A stretch of 64,000 nucleotides of DNA from Myxococcales bacterium (GCA_020633515.1 JACKDM010000017.1:18292-82291), one strand, 5' to 3'; positions 41,606 through 50,760 are shown, counted from the stretch's first letter. A program made the numbers and translations. Notes: generated by a model not told the origin, from the sequence alone.

Positions 41606-43165
41606 ATGCCGCTCGCCGACAACGACACGGTCACCACCATCGGCGACGGCGGCCGCCGGGTGTGGCTCTACCCGCTGCGGGTGTGGGGCCGGCACGTCAC
41701 CGCCCGCACCGTCTTCGGGTGGGCGCTCTTCGTGGTGCTGCTCATCGGGCCGTGGATCGAGGTCGGCGGGCACCCGGCGATGCGCTTCGACATCCCCGAG
41801 CGTCGCTTCTACCTGTGGGGGCTGACGCTCTTCGCGACCGACGCCAACTACCTGCTCTTCCTCTTTGGCACCTTCATCTTCTCGGTCTTCTTCTTCACCG
41901 CGCTGCTCGGCCGCGTCTGGTGCGGCTGGGCCTGCCCGCAGACGGTCTTCCTCGAAGGCATCATCCGCCCGATCGAGCAGCTCATCGAGGGGCCGCCGAG
42001 CCAGCGCAAGGCGCTCGACCGGGCGCCGTGGACGGCGAGCAAGCTCGGCAAGAAGGCGCTCAAGCTCACCGCGTTCCTCGTCGTCGCCGGCGCGATCGCG
42101 ACCACCGTCGTCGCCTACTTCATCGGCGCCGACGGCGTGCTCGAGGCGCAGGCCGATCCCTTCAGCCACCCGGTCGCGACCGCGTTCTTCGTCGCGTCCA
42201 CCGGGCTGTTGATGTTCGACTTCGCGTGGTTCCGCGAGCAGACCTGCGTCGTCGCCTGCCCCTACGGGCGCTTCCAGTCGGTGCTGATGGACCCCGACTC
42301 GCTGACGATCGCCTACGACGCCGGCCGCGGCGAGCCCCGCGGCAAACCGGGCAGGGATGCGGCAGGGAGCAGGTCGGCGATTCGGTCGCGGTCTCGTGCC
42401 TCCGAGCCGGCTTACGTCCTCACCGACATCCTCGACGCACCGCCGGGTGCGCCTTCGTCGTCGGCTGCGGGCGCGCTCGGCCCGGAGGCACGATCCCACG
42501 ACCTCGGTCGCTCGACCCGCTCCCTGCCGCATCCCGTCGGCGTCGGTGACTGCGTCGACTGCCACAAGTGCGTCGTCGTCTGCCCGACCGGGATCGACAT
42601 CCGCAAGGGCGTGCAGATGGAGTGCATCAACTGCATGGCCTGCATCGACGCCTGCGACTCGGTGATGGACAAGCTCGGCCGCCCGCGCGGGCTGGTGCGC
42701 TTCACCTCGGAGAAGGCGCTCGCGACCGGCGAGGTGCGGCTGGTGCGGCCGCGGGTGGTGGCGTATGGCGCGGTGCTCATCGCGATCGCGATCGGGCTCG
42801 TCACCGCGCTGAGCCTGCGCGAGCCGGTCGAGCTCGCGATCACCCGCCCGCCCGGCGAGCCGTTCGTGGTGCGGCCCGACGGGCGCCTGCAGAACATGGT
42901 GCGGCTGCGGATTTCGAACAAGCTCGACGACGCGCACACCTGGCACGTCGCCGCGGCCGATCCGGGCGAGGGCGAGGTGATCACGCCGGTGAGCGCGCTG
43001 CGGGTCGAGGGCAACAGCGTGCAGGCGTTCCCGGTGCTGCTCGTGCGGCCCGACCCCGGCGCGCAGGCGACCCCGTTCCGGCTGCGGGTCACCGGCGAGG
43101 GTGGCTTCAGCCAGACCGTCGAGGCCGTCTTCCTCGCGCCGCCGCCGGCGCCCGCGGAGGGATGA
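41606..43165 (+). CDS. ccoG: CcoG polyferredoxin, with an in-frame palindromic insertion
   Basis: This 519-residue membrane ferredoxin is longer than usual for CcoG/FixG. Helices fill about 35-200, with GWACPQTVF between them. The Fe-S motifs are EQTCVVACPYG and DCVDCHKCVVVCPTG followed by CINCMACIDAC. The C-terminus is the periplasmic Ig-like domain. CcoG acts as a Cu(II) reductase in cbb3 assembly. Residues of about 250-310, between RGEPRG and GVGDCVDC, are encoded by a 182-bp near-palindrome that keeps the frame open. They are Ser/Arg/Ala-rich and have no counterpart in the short linker expected there. The ATG at 41606 lies 3 bases after ccoP. Confidence 0.95.
   Translation: MPLADNDTVTTIGDGGRRVWLYPLRVWGRHVTARTVFGWALFVVLLIGPWIEVGGHPAMRFDIPERRFYLWGLTLFATDANYLLFLFGTFIFSVFFFTALLGRVWCGWACPQTVFLEGIIRPIEQLIEGPPSQRKALDRAPWTASKLGKKALKLTAFLVVAGAIATTVVAYFIGADGVLEAQADPFSHPVATAFFVASTGLLMFDFAWFREQTCVVACPYGRFQSVLMDPDSLTIAYDAGRGEPRGKPGRDAAGSRSAIRSRSRASEPAYVLTDILDAPPGAPSSSAAGALGPEARSHDLGRSTRSLPHPVGVGDCVDCHKCVVVCPTGIDIRKGVQMECINCMACIDACDSVMDKLGRPRGLVRFTSEKALATGEVRLVRPRVVAYGAVLIAIAIGLVTALSLREPVELAITRPPGEPFVVRPDGRLQNMVRLRISNKLDDAHTWHVAAADPGEGEVITPVSALRVEGNSVQAFPVLLVRPDPGAQATPFRLRVTGEGGFSQTVEAVFLAPPPAPAEG
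42354..42535 (+). repeat. 182-bp imperfect palindromic element inside ccoG
   Basis: The ends GGGATGCGGCAGGGAGC (42354-42370) and GCTCCCTGCCGCATCCC (42519-42535) are perfect 17-bp inverted repeats. Further inside, pairing continues through GGTCG blocks and a TCGTGCCTCCG/CGGAGGCACGA pair (about 42394-42404 and 42482-42492). A small GCACC-GCCG-GGTGC hairpin (42437-42450) lies near the centre. The transcript could fold into one long hairpin. No clear target duplication flanks it. It resembles in principle the palindromic elements of Rickettsia that insert in frame in genes, or a MITE. Only one copy was seen here. Confidence 0.75.
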
Positions 43166-43166
43166 C

Positions 43167-43648
43167 ATGAGCCAGCCGATGCCATCGAAGCCATCACGAT
43201 CCCTCTGGCCGTATGCCATCATCGCATCGCTCGTCTTCGTCGCGGCGGTGCAGATCGCGTTCGTCTTCGTCGCGAGCAGGAACGCCCCGGTGCTCGAGAG
43301 CGAGACGGCCTACGCCGACGCGCTCGAATACGACGCGGTGATGGCCGCGCGGCGGGCGTCGGCGGCGCTCGGCTGGCGGGTGGTCGTCGAAGCCGGCGGC
43401 GACGCGGTCACCTACCGCGTCCGCGACGCCGCCGGCGCGCCGGTCCCCGGATTGCGCGGCGCGCTCTCGCTACGCGCGCGCCGACACCCGCGCCGCCGAC
43501 GCCGAGCGGCCGCTGACCGAGGTCGAGCCCGGCCTCTACCGCGCCGAGCGCCCGCCCGGCCGCGACCGGGGTCTTCCGGCTGAGCGCCCGCCTCGACGGC
43601 GGCGCGCGCGCCCTGGGTCGACACCCGCGGGTGGTGGTGCTGCCATGA
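43167..43648 (+). CDS. ccoH: CcoH/FixH cbb3 assembly protein, frameshifted
   Basis: The ATG at 43167 begins a FixH-like protein: a short N-terminus, a transmembrane helix (about 11-32; SLWPYAIIASLVFVAAVQIA) and a periplasmic domain. The frame is lost near 43465-43470. The expected continuation is in another frame (YARADTRAADAERPLTEVEP, GLYRAERP) and, after a second shift near 43560, in a third (TGVFRLSARLDGG, then HPRVVVLP-stop at 43648). All pieces are colinear and the last stop overlaps the next ATG, so sequencing errors are more likely than decay. CcoH stays with the mature cbb3 oxidase and helps its assembly. Confidence 0.75.
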
Positions 43649-44374
43649 GCTTCCCTCACCACTGTCCTCGGCGCGACGCTCGTCGCGAGCCTGCTCGGCA
43701 GCCTGCACTGCGCCGCGATGTGCGGCGGCTTCGCGGCGCTCTGCGGCGGCGGCGCGCGGGGCGGGCGGCGCGGCTGGGTCGCGAGCGCGGCCTACAACGG
43801 CGGCCGCCTCGTCGCCTACGTCACGCTCGGCGCGCTCGCCGGGTTCCTCGCCGGACGCTTCGACGCGGTCGCCGCCGCGCTGCTCGGGATCCAGCGCGCG
43901 GCGGCGTGGGTGCTCCTGGCGGTGCTGGTGCTGATGCTGCTGCGCGAGCTCGGGATCGGGCGGCGCGCGCTCACCGTCGGGATCGACGACCCGCGCCGGC
44001 CGGGGCCGATCGCGCGGTTGCGCAGCCGCATCGCCGGTTTGGTCAACCGCCCCGGCGCCGGTCCCGCGCTCGCGGTCGGGCTCTTGTCGGCGGCGTTGCC
44101 CTGCGGCTGGCTGTGGAGCTTCGTCGCGGTCGCCGGCACCACCGGCGAGGCGGCGAGCGGGGCGGCGGTGATGGCGGTCTTCTGGGTCGGGACCGTGCCC
44201 GCGCTCGCCGCGGTCGGCGGGCTCGCGCGGCTGCTCGGCGACCGGGCGCGGCGCTACGGGCGGCGGCTGACCGCGGTCGCGCTGCTGCTCGCCGCCGGCG
44301 TCGCGCTCGCCGGCAAGGTCCCGCCGCCCGCCGCGACCGACGCGCCCCCGCCGCCCGTCCACCGCTGTCACTGA
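43645..44374 (+). CDS. sulfite exporter TauE/SafE-like membrane protein of the cbb3 cluster, frameshifted at its start
   Basis: The ATG at 43645 overlaps the ccoH stop. One extra base near 43655 must be removed to join it to the main frame, TTVLGATLVASLLGSLHCAA then MCGGFAALCGG. That N-terminal L-H-C-x2-M-C-G pattern is typical of the DsbD/UreH-like membrane protein found between ccoH and ccoI in many cbb3 operons. About six transmembrane helices follow, and a His-containing C-terminus (VHRCH). These proteins are thought to handle copper or thiols in cbb3 maturation. The frame from 43718 to the stop is intact. Confidence 0.8.
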
Positions 44375-44381
44375 GGCCCCG

Positions 44382-46772
44382 ATGCCCGCCACCCTCACCG
44401 CCGAGCGCGTCGCCTGCGCCCACTGCGGCCTGCCCGTGCCCGGCGGCGACCCCACCCTCGACGCGCCGCAGTTCTGCTGCCCCGGCTGCCGCGCGGTCTA
44501 CGGGCTGATGCGGCAGGCCGGGCTCGGCGAGTTCTACGCGGTGCGCGAACGGCTCGGAGAAGCGGGATCGGGGCAGGCGGCCGCGGGCGAGGGCGGCGAG
44601 TACGCGCGCTACGACGACCCCGCGTTCGCCGACCGCTTCGTGCGCCGCGACGGCGAGTGTCGCGAGGTCGAGCTGCACGTCGACGGGGTGCACTGCACCG
44701 CCTGCGTGTGGCTCATGGAGCGCCTGCCGCGCGCGATCCCCGGCGTCGAGGCGGCGCGGCTCGACTTCGGCAAGCAGCGGCTCTGGCTGCGCTGGCGGGA
44801 CGGCGCGCAGACGCTGTCTTCGATCGCCGGCTTCCTGCACCGGCTCGGCTACGCGACGCGGCCGCGGGGCGCCGAGGCGCAGGCGGCGCGGCGGCGGGCC
44901 GATCGGGTCGAGCTCGTGCGCATGGGCGCGATGCTCGCGATCGCCGGCAACGTGATGATGCTCGCGTTCGCGCTCTATGCCGGCGAGGCCTCGGGGATCG
45001 AGCCCCGCTTCGCGCGCTTCTTCGAGTGGCTCGCGCTCGCGCTCGCGATCCCGGCGGTGACCTGGGGCGCGTGGCCGTTCTACCGGGGCGCGATCGCGGG
45101 GCTGCGGCTCGGCAGCGCCCACATCGACCTGCCGATCTCGCTCGGGATCGCGGCGAGCTTCGCGGCGAGCGTGGTCAACACCGTGCGCGGCGAGGGCGCG
45201 GTCTACTTCGACACGGTCACCGCGCTCGTCGCGCTGCTGCTGGTCGGGCGCTTCGTGCAGCACCGGGGGCAGCGGGCGGCGATGAACCGCGGCGAGCTGC
45301 TCTCGGCGCTGACGCCGGCGGTGGTGCGGCGGTGGACCGGCGAGGCGTGGGCGCGGGTCGAGGCGGGGGCGCTCGGCGACGGCGACCGGCTGCGGGTCGA
45401 GGCGGGCGAGACGCTGCCCGCCGACGGGGTCGTGCGCGGCGGCGCGGGGCACGTCGACCAGCGGCTCTTGACCGGCGAGGCGCAGCCGCTCGCGGTCGGG
45501 CCCGGCGACCGGGTCTTCGCCGGCACCGTCTGCGCGGCGGGCGCGATCGAGCTCGTCGCCGACGGGGTGGGGGAGAGGAGCCGCCTCGGCGCGCTCGTGG
45601 AGCTGCTCGACCGCGCCGACGCCGGGCGGGCGCCGATCGCGCGGCTCGCCGACCGGCTCAGCGGGTGGTTCGTCGCCGTCGTGCTCGCGCTCGCCGCGAT
45701 CGGCGGGGTCGCCTGGGCGGTGGTGGACCCGAGCCGGGCCTTCGCGGTGGTCGTCGCGCTGCTCGTCGTCTCCTGCCCGTGCGCGCTCGGCATGGCGACC
45801 CCGGTCGCGCTCGCGGTCGCGCGGCGGCGGGCGGCCGACGCCGGGATCCTGGTGCGCAGCACCGAGGCGCTCGAGCGGCTCGCGCGGGTGGAGCGGGTGT
45901 GGTTCGACAAGACGGGGACGCTCACCGAGGGGCGCATGAGCGTCGCCGAGGCCGCGGTGCCGGCGCGCTTCATCGCCGCGATCGGCGCGATCGAGCGGCG
46001 GGCGGCGCACCCGGTGGGGCGCGCGATCGCGGCGTGGGCCGAGGCGCAGGTCGGCGCCGACGCGGTCGACGCGGTCGCGGTCGAGGGGCTCGTGGTGCAC
46101 GCCGGCTGCGGGATCTCGGCGCGGGTCCTCGGCCAGCAGCTCACGCTGCGCGCGCCGGCGGCGCTGACCCCGGCGCTCGCCGCGGCGGTGGGGCGGGGCG
46201 AGACGCCGGTGGCGCTCGTCGTCGACGGCCTCGTCGCCGGCCACCTGACCCTCGCCGACGCGCCCCGCGCCGACGCCGCCGAGGCGGTCGCGCGGCTCGT
46301 GGCGCTCGGCGTCGAGGTCGGCGTGCTCAGCGGCGACCACCCGCGGCTCGCGCACGCGCTCGGCGAGCGGCTCGGGATCCGCGACGCGCGCGGCGGGGTG
46401 AGCCCCGAGGAGAAGGCGGCGACGGTCGCGGGCGCCGCGATGGTGGGCGACGGCTTCAACGACGCGCCCGCGCTGCGCGCCGCCGAGGTGGGGATCGCGG
46501 TGCACGGCGGCGCCGAGGTCGCGATGGAGGTCGCCGACGTCTACCTGAGCCGCCCGGGCGCCGCCGCGGTCGCCGACGCGATCATCGGCGCGCGGAAGGC
46601 GCTCGCGACGGTGCGGCGGGGGCTGTGGCTGTCGCTCGGCTACAACGCGGTCTTCGCGACGCTCGCGCTCGCCGGGCACGTCTCGCCGCTGGCGGCGGCG
46701 ATCCTGATGCCGATCAGCTCGCTGACGGTGATCGGCCACGCGGTCGCGGCGCCGAGCTTCGGGCGGAAGTGA
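44382..46772 (+). CDS. ccoI: CcoI, copper-transporting P-type ATPase for cbb3 assembly
   Basis: This 796-residue P1B-type ATPase has an N-terminal Cys-rich module (CAHCG, then FCCPGC), one heavy-metal domain with CTACV near residue 107, and eight expected helices. The membrane metal site is CPCALGMATP (about 466), the phosphorylation motif DKTGTLTEG (about 509) and the hinge GDGFNDAPAL. The double N-terminal Cys motif and the operon position identify it as CcoI/FixI rather than CopA. It moves copper across the inner membrane for the CuB centre. It is the last gene of the operon and converges with the HEPN-like gene, 3 bases away. Confidence 0.95.
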   Translation: MPATLTAERVACAHCGLPVPGGDPTLDAPQFCCPGCRAVYGLMRQAGLGEFYAVRERLGEAGSGQAAAGEGGEYARYDDPAFADRFVRRDGECREVELHVDGVHCTACVWLMERLPRAIPGVEAARLDFGKQRLWLRWRDGAQTLSSIAGFLHRLGYATRPRGAEAQAARRRADRVELVRMGAMLAIAGNVMMLAFALYAGEASGIEPRFARFFEWLALALAIPAVTWGAWPFYRGAIAGLRLGSAHIDLPISLGIAASFAASVVNTVRGEGAVYFDTVTALVALLLVGRFVQHRGQRAAMNRGELLSALTPAVVRRWTGEAWARVEAGALGDGDRLRVEAGETLPADGVVRGGAGHVDQRLLTGEAQPLAVGPGDRVFAGTVCAAGAIELVADGVGERSRLGALVELLDRADAGRAPIARLADRLSGWFVAVVLALAAIGGVAWAVVDPSRAFAVVVALLVVSCPCALGMATPVALAVARRRAADAGILVRSTEALERLARVERVWFDKTGTLTEGRMSVAEAAVPARFIAAIGAIERRAAHPVGRAIAAWAEAQVGADAVDAVAVEGLVVHAGCGISARVLGQQLTLRAPAALTPALAAAVGRGETPVALVVDGLVAGHLTLADAPRADAAEAVARLVALGVEVGVLSGDHPRLAHALGERLGIRDARGGVSPEEKAATVAGAAMVGDGFNDAPALRAAEVGIAVHGGAEVAMEVADVYLSRPGAAAVADAIIGARKALATVRRGLWLSLGYNAVFATLALAGHVSPLAAAILMPISSLTVIGHAVAAPSFGRK

Positions 46773-46775
46773 GCG

Positions 46776-47339
46776 TCAGGCGCGGTCGCGGGCGACCTCG
46801 TCGCCGGTGAGGAGCAGGAGCAGGTAGAGGCGATACATGGCATGGCCGGCGAGCTGGTCACAGAGCGTGAAGGCGTCTTTGGCCTTGGCGACGAACTGAT
46901 GCGCCTCGATCCGGGTCAGGCGGTGCGCCGGATCGTAGTCGGCGGCGTGGCGGGCGAGTTGGAGGTCGACGAAGTACTTCGCCACCAACTGCAGCGAGGG
47001 CGGGACGAAGCTGTCGGCGCCGGCTGTCAGCATCCCTTGGATCGGTCTCGGTGCGCGTGCAGGCTGACGGAACCACCCGCTCACGGTCTTCATCCGGGTG
47101 TGGGTGAACCAGCGCGACACGCGGTGATCGATGCGCAGCCTCATCGGGTTGTCGGGGTTGTCCGTCGCCACGGGCGGTGTCGGGCCGAGGGTCGATGTGA
47201 TCGCGTCGCCCACCAGGCGGTGGAAGACGCCATAGTAGGCCGCCGAGACGGCGCGACGCAGGGTGATGACGCGCGGAGGGCGAGGATCGAGGGCGACGAG
47301 CCGCGCCGCGAGGTCGAGGAACTCATGAGACAATGGCAT
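46776..47339 (-). CDS. HEPN-like (UPF0332-type) domain protein
   Basis: This 187-residue all-helical protein has features of the HEPN superfamily: LRRAVSAAYYGVFHRLVGDA, like the conserved R-x-A-Y-Y-x-x-F-H helix of UPF0332/HEPN proteins. In the second half, LQLARHAADYDP followed by EAHQFVAKAKDAF matches the family's R-x2-A-D-Y-D-P plus C-terminal helix. Many HEPN proteins are RNases or partner subunits in toxin-antitoxin and defence systems; the usual R-x4-6-H motif is not clear-cut here (an R-W-F-T-H is present). Base composition is less GC-rich than the flanking genes. It follows the small protein gene with 7 bases between, so the pair is one unit. Confidence 0.6.
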   Translation of the reverse strand: MPLSHEFLDLAARLVALDPRPPRVITLRRAVSAAYYGVFHRLVGDAITSTLGPTPPVATDNPDNPMRLRIDHRVSRWFTHTRMKTVSGWFRQPARAPRPIQGMLTAGADSFVPPSLQLVAKYFVDLQLARHAADYDPAHRLTRIEAHQFVAKAKDAFTLCDQLAGHAMYRLYLLLLLTGDEVARDRA

Positions 47340-47346
47340 ATAGTGT

Positions 47347-47697
47347 CTATGCCATCTCTTCTGCGGGGAATTCGCTGTCGCCGTCTTCGAGCGGCGGCTC
47401 GCCCTCCTGGCTATAGCGGAAATAGACGAACAGCGGCTCGTTCGTCGCATGAGACCATGCGATGTCCCGGATATAGCGCTCGATCGCGTTGATGCGATCG
47501 AGGACGGGCGCAGGCTCGCTCGCCGCGAACTCGACCATGAAGATGATCGCCGGATCGCCGGTGTGATCCGGCCCCGCCTCGAAGCTCAGCTCGCGGATCC
47601 CCCGCAGAGGCCCGTTCGGATCACCCACCAGCGGGCGCACCTCCGCGAAGGTCTCGCGCGCCACCCGCTCCTCGTAGGGCTCCTCGTACCTCGCCAT
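47347..47697 (-). CDS. small acidic partner of the HEPN-like protein
   Basis: This 116-residue acidic protein is not one I recognise. It has an alpha/beta appearance: an N-terminal helical part (YEERVARETFAEVRPLV), strands GIRELSFEAGPDH and PAIIFMVEFAASEP, a helix LDRINAIERYIRDIAWS, a strand EPLFVYFRYS and an acidic tail. It lacks the G-S-x-A-x-G motif of nucleotidyltransferase (MNT) antitoxins that usually accompany HEPN toxins. The ATG at 47697 has GGAGGTGTG upstream. The overlap-free 7-base spacing to the HEPN-like gene suggests a two-gene module. Confidence 0.55.
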   Translation of the reverse strand: MARYEEPYEERVARETFAEVRPLVGDPNGPLRGIRELSFEAGPDHTGDPAIIFMVEFAASEPAPVLDRINAIERYIRDIAWSHATNEPLFVYFRYSQEGEPPLEDGDSEFPAEEMA

Positions 47698-47784
47698 CAC
47701 ACACCTCCATGACACCCCGCCAGCATAACAACCGCCGCCGAGGGCCATCACCCGAATTCGGGGCGCGCCCGAGGTGCCAGCTCC

Positions 47785-49302
47785 TCAGGCCGCCGGCAGC
47801 CACATCGTGATCACCGCCCCGCCCTTCGCGCCGCTCCCGAAGCGCAGCTCACCGCCGTGCGCCTGCACGATCCCCAGCGTCACCGACAGCCCCAGCCCCG
47901 TGCCCGTGCCCTCCGGCTTCGTCGTGAAGAACGGATCGCACACCCGCGCCAGATGCTCCGGCGGGATCCCCGGCCCCTGATCGGCCACCCGGATCGCGAC
48001 CCGCTCGCCCTCGACCGGGTGATCCACCGTGATCGTGCCCCCCGCCGGCGTCGCGTGCACCGCGTTGAGCAGCACGTTCATCGCCGCCTGCATCAACTGC
48101 CGCCGGTCGCCCTCCACGTACACCGGCGCCGCCGGCCGCTGGTGATCGACCACCACCCGCTGCTTGTGCAGCGCCGGCCGCACCAGCAGCAGGCAGCCGT
48201 CGACCACCTCCGCCGCGTCGACCCGGTGCCGATCGGCCGCGGTCGGGCGCGCGTAGTCGAGCAGCGCCTGCACGATGTTGCGGATGCGATCGAGCCCGTC
48301 GAGCACCGTCTCGAAGTAGGTGTCCCGCCGATGCTCGGCCACCCGCCCGTCACGGAGCTGCTTGACGCACGCCATCGTGCCCGCGAGCGGGTTGTTGATC
48401 TCGTGCGCCACCCCGGCCGCGAGCAGCCCCACCGAGCTCAGCTTCTCGGCTTGCAGCATCCGCGACTGCTCCTCGATGATCCGCCGGTTGGCCTCCTCGA
48501 GCTCGGCGACCGTGCGCGCGAGCGCCGCCTCCGCCTCCTTGTGCGCGGTGATCTCGTAGCGGATCGCCAGGTAGCGATAGGGCCGCCCCTCGCGGTCGAC
48601 GAACGGCACGATCGTCGTCGAGACCCAGTACAGCCGCCCGTCGCGCGCCCGGTTGCAGATCTCGCCCCGCCACACCTCACCGCGCCCGATCGTGGCCCAC
48701 ATCGCCTTGAAGAACTCGCGCGGGTGATGCCCGCTGTTGACCACCGCGTGCGTGCGCCCGACCAGCTCCTCCCGGCTGTAGCCCGAGATCAGGCAGAAGG
48801 TGTCGTTGACGTAGGTGATCACGCCTTTGCGATCGGTCGCCGCGACGATGCACGCCTGATCGAGCGCGTAGCGCAGGTCGAGGAGCTGCTCGAGCGCCGC
48901 CCCCGGCGCGCCCGAGCCCGAGGCCAGCAGCGCCCCGATCAGGCTGATCCCCCGCACCTGCCCGCTCCGGTCCCGCCGGGCGACCGCGTGCCACTGCACC
49001 AGCCACTGCGCGCCGTCGTTGTCGCGAAGCTGCGTCTCGAACAGCCGCGGCGCGTCGGTCCCGCTCTGGACCAACGCCGCGAAGTGCTCCCGGTGGATCG
49101 CCGCGTCCTCGGCGCTCAGCGTGCGCTCGAACCAGTCGAACTCCTCCGTCTCTTCGCGCCCGAGGAGCTGCCGCGTCGTCGGATCGGCCCACCGCACCTG
49201 CCCGTCGAGGTCGAGCTCCACCGAGAGCGCGACCAGATCTTCCCGTCGTCCCCACATGGGGCCGCCTTGTATCGCAGTGAGCGAGGATGGGTCGAGGTAC
49301 AT
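47785..49302 (-). CDS. PAS-domain sensor histidine kinase
   Basis: This 505-residue soluble kinase has an N-terminal PAS-like domain (about 24-125) and a second PAS plus PAC (about 148-252; GVITYVNDTFCLISGYSREE). A short coiled coil leads to the dimerisation domain with the phosphorylated His300 in LLAAGVAHEINNPLAGT. The ATPase domain shows an N-box (NVLLNAVHAT), a G1 box (DQGPGIPPE) and a G2 box (GTGLGLSV). No transmembrane segment is seen, so it senses a cytoplasmic signal such as redox state, oxygen or a cofactor. The NtrC-type regulator at 50984 is the likely partner, with hemN between them. The start could also be the internal ATG at 49257. Confidence 0.9.
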   Translation of the reverse strand: MYLDPSSLTAIQGGPMWGRREDLVALSVELDLDGQVRWADPTTRQLLGREETEEFDWFERTLSAEDAAIHREHFAALVQSGTDAPRLFETQLRDNDGAQWLVQWHAVARRDRSGQVRGISLIGALLASGSGAPGAALEQLLDLRYALDQACIVAATDRKGVITYVNDTFCLISGYSREELVGRTHAVVNSGHHPREFFKAMWATIGRGEVWRGEICNRARDGRLYWVSTTIVPFVDREGRPYRYLAIRYEITAHKEAEAALARTVAELEEANRRIIEEQSRMLQAEKLSSVGLLAAGVAHEINNPLAGTMACVKQLRDGRVAEHRRDTYFETVLDGLDRIRNIVQALLDYARPTAADRHRVDAAEVVDGCLLLVRPALHKQRVVVDHQRPAAPVYVEGDRRQLMQAAMNVLLNAVHATPAGGTITVDHPVEGERVAIRVADQGPGIPPEHLARVCDPFFTTKPEGTGTGLGLSVTLGIVQAHGGELRFGSGAKGGAVITMWLPAA

Positions 49303-49315
49303 GTGACCGCTCCGC

Positions 49316-50707
49316 TCAAACCGTCCGCGAATATCCGGGCCGATCGGCGCCCCGCGCCCGCAGCCGCGCGTCGAACGGCATCGCGACGTTGCGCAGGAAC
49401 ATCCGCCCCTTCCCCGTCACCGCCACGCTCACCCGCCCCTCGGCCCCCGGCGTCACCACCACCAGCCCGTCGGCCGCGAGCGGCCCGAGCTCGGCCAGCT
49501 CCACCCGATAGGCGTCGCTCGCCCCCGGCCCCAGATCGACCCGCAGGTTGCACATCAGCTCGGTGATCACCGCTCGTCGCCGCTCGTCCTCCGCCGTCAG
49601 CGCGATCCCGCGCCCCACCGGCAGCCGCCCCGCCTCCACCGCCTCGCGATAGTGCGACAGCCGCCGATGGTTCTGCGCGAAGACCCCGCCGATGTCGCTG
49701 ATCGCGCTCGCCCCGAACGCCACCGTCTCCGGCGCCCGCCGCACCGTGTACCCCTGGAAGTTGCGCCCGAGCGTGCCATCGTGCGCCGCCCGCGCCAGCC
49801 GATCACCCGGCGCCGCGAAGTGATCCATGCCCACCGGCACGTAGCCCGCCTCGACGAACGCGCCCCACGCCTGCCGGAACAGCTCCAGCTTGTCGATCCC
49901 GAGCGGCAGCGCGTCGGCCGGCAGCCGCCGCTGATGCGGCGCGAAGCCCGGCACGTACGCGAACGAGTACACCGCCAGCCGATCGGGCGCGATGTCGATC
50001 ACCGTCTCCAGCGTCTTCTGCCACCGCGTCGGGGTCTGGTGCGGCAGCCCGTAGATCAGATCGAAGTTGACGCTCTCGAAGCCGAGCCCGCGCACGTAGT
50101 TGACGAGCGCCCGCGTCTCGTCGGGCGACTGCCGCCGCCCGATCGTCTCCTGCACGAGCGGATCGAAGTCCTGCACCCCCATCGACAGCCGGTCGACCCC
50201 GAGCGCCCGCAGCGCCGAGATCTGGCTGCGGCTCGTCACCACCGGGTTGATCTCGACGGTGGACTCCGCGCCCGCCGCCAGCGTGAAGTGCCGGGTGATC
50301 GCGCCGTACAGCCGCGCGAACTGCCGCTCGTCGAGGAAGGTCGGCGTCCCGCCGCCGAAGTGGAGCTGCGCCACCTCGCGCCGGCGCCCGAGCTGCGCGG
50401 CGACGAGCGCGACCTCCTGCTCGACCACGTCGAGGTAGGCGTCGGCCCGCCCCGGATCGCGCGTCACGACCACGTTACAGCCGCAGTAGCGGCACATCGA
50501 CCAGCAGAACGGGATGTGAACGTAGAGCGACAGCGGCGCTTCGGTGAGCCGCGCGGTGCGCAGCGCCGCCGCGTAGTCGGCCGGCGTGAAGGTGTCGCTC
50601 CACTCGGGCGCCGTCGGATAGCTCGTATAACGCGGCCCGGGCACGTCGTAGAGGTCGAGCTGACGAGGCTCGACGATCGGGAGCGCGGCGGCGGCGGCGG
50701 ATGGCAT
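49316..50707 (-). CDS. hemN: oxygen-independent coproporphyrinogen III dehydrogenase
   Basis: This 463-residue radical-SAM enzyme has the [4Fe-4S] motif C-x3-C-x2-C at 68-75 (FCWSMCRYCGC), the SAM-binding GGGTP (HFGGGTPTFL) and the N-terminal YTSYPTAP typical of true HemN rather than HemW. The C-terminal HemN domain has RNFQGYT. It decarboxylates coproporphyrinogen III without O2 and so keeps heme synthesis going for cbb3 oxidase under low oxygen. The gene follows a sigma-54-like element and is divergent from the NtrC-type regulator gene. The kinase gene follows 13 bases after its stop, suggesting one transcript. Confidence 0.95.
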   Translation of the reverse strand: MPSAAAAALPIVEPRQLDLYDVPGPRYTSYPTAPEWSDTFTPADYAAALRTARLTEAPLSLYVHIPFCWSMCRYCGCNVVVTRDPGRADAYLDVVEQEVALVAAQLGRRREVAQLHFGGGTPTFLDERQFARLYGAITRHFTLAAGAESTVEINPVVTSRSQISALRALGVDRLSMGVQDFDPLVQETIGRRQSPDETRALVNYVRGLGFESVNFDLIYGLPHQTPTRWQKTLETVIDIAPDRLAVYSFAYVPGFAPHQRRLPADALPLGIDKLELFRQAWGAFVEAGYVPVGMDHFAAPGDRLARAAHDGTLGRNFQGYTVRRAPETVAFGASAISDIGGVFAQNHRRLSHYREAVEAGRLPVGRGIALTAEDERRRAVITELMCNLRVDLGPGASDAYRVELAELGPLAADGLVVVTPGAEGRVSVAVTGKGRMFLRNVAMPFDARLRARGADRPGYSRTV

Positions 50708-50743
50708 GAGCGGGACCTCCGAGGGGGCGACGCCGCGCCCGGC

Positions 50744-50760
50744 TACAAAGCGCGTGCCGA
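50744..50760 (-). promoter_or_regulatory. sigma-54-like promoter of hemN
   Basis: On the minus strand TCGGCACG (50760-50753), four bases, then TTGTA (50748-50744) fits the extended sigma-54 consensus at 11 of 13 informative positions with exact spacing. The start of transcription would be near 50733, about 26 bases before the hemN ATG, which has a GGAGG site. Support comes from the adjacent NtrC-type activator gene. Confidence 0.45.
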
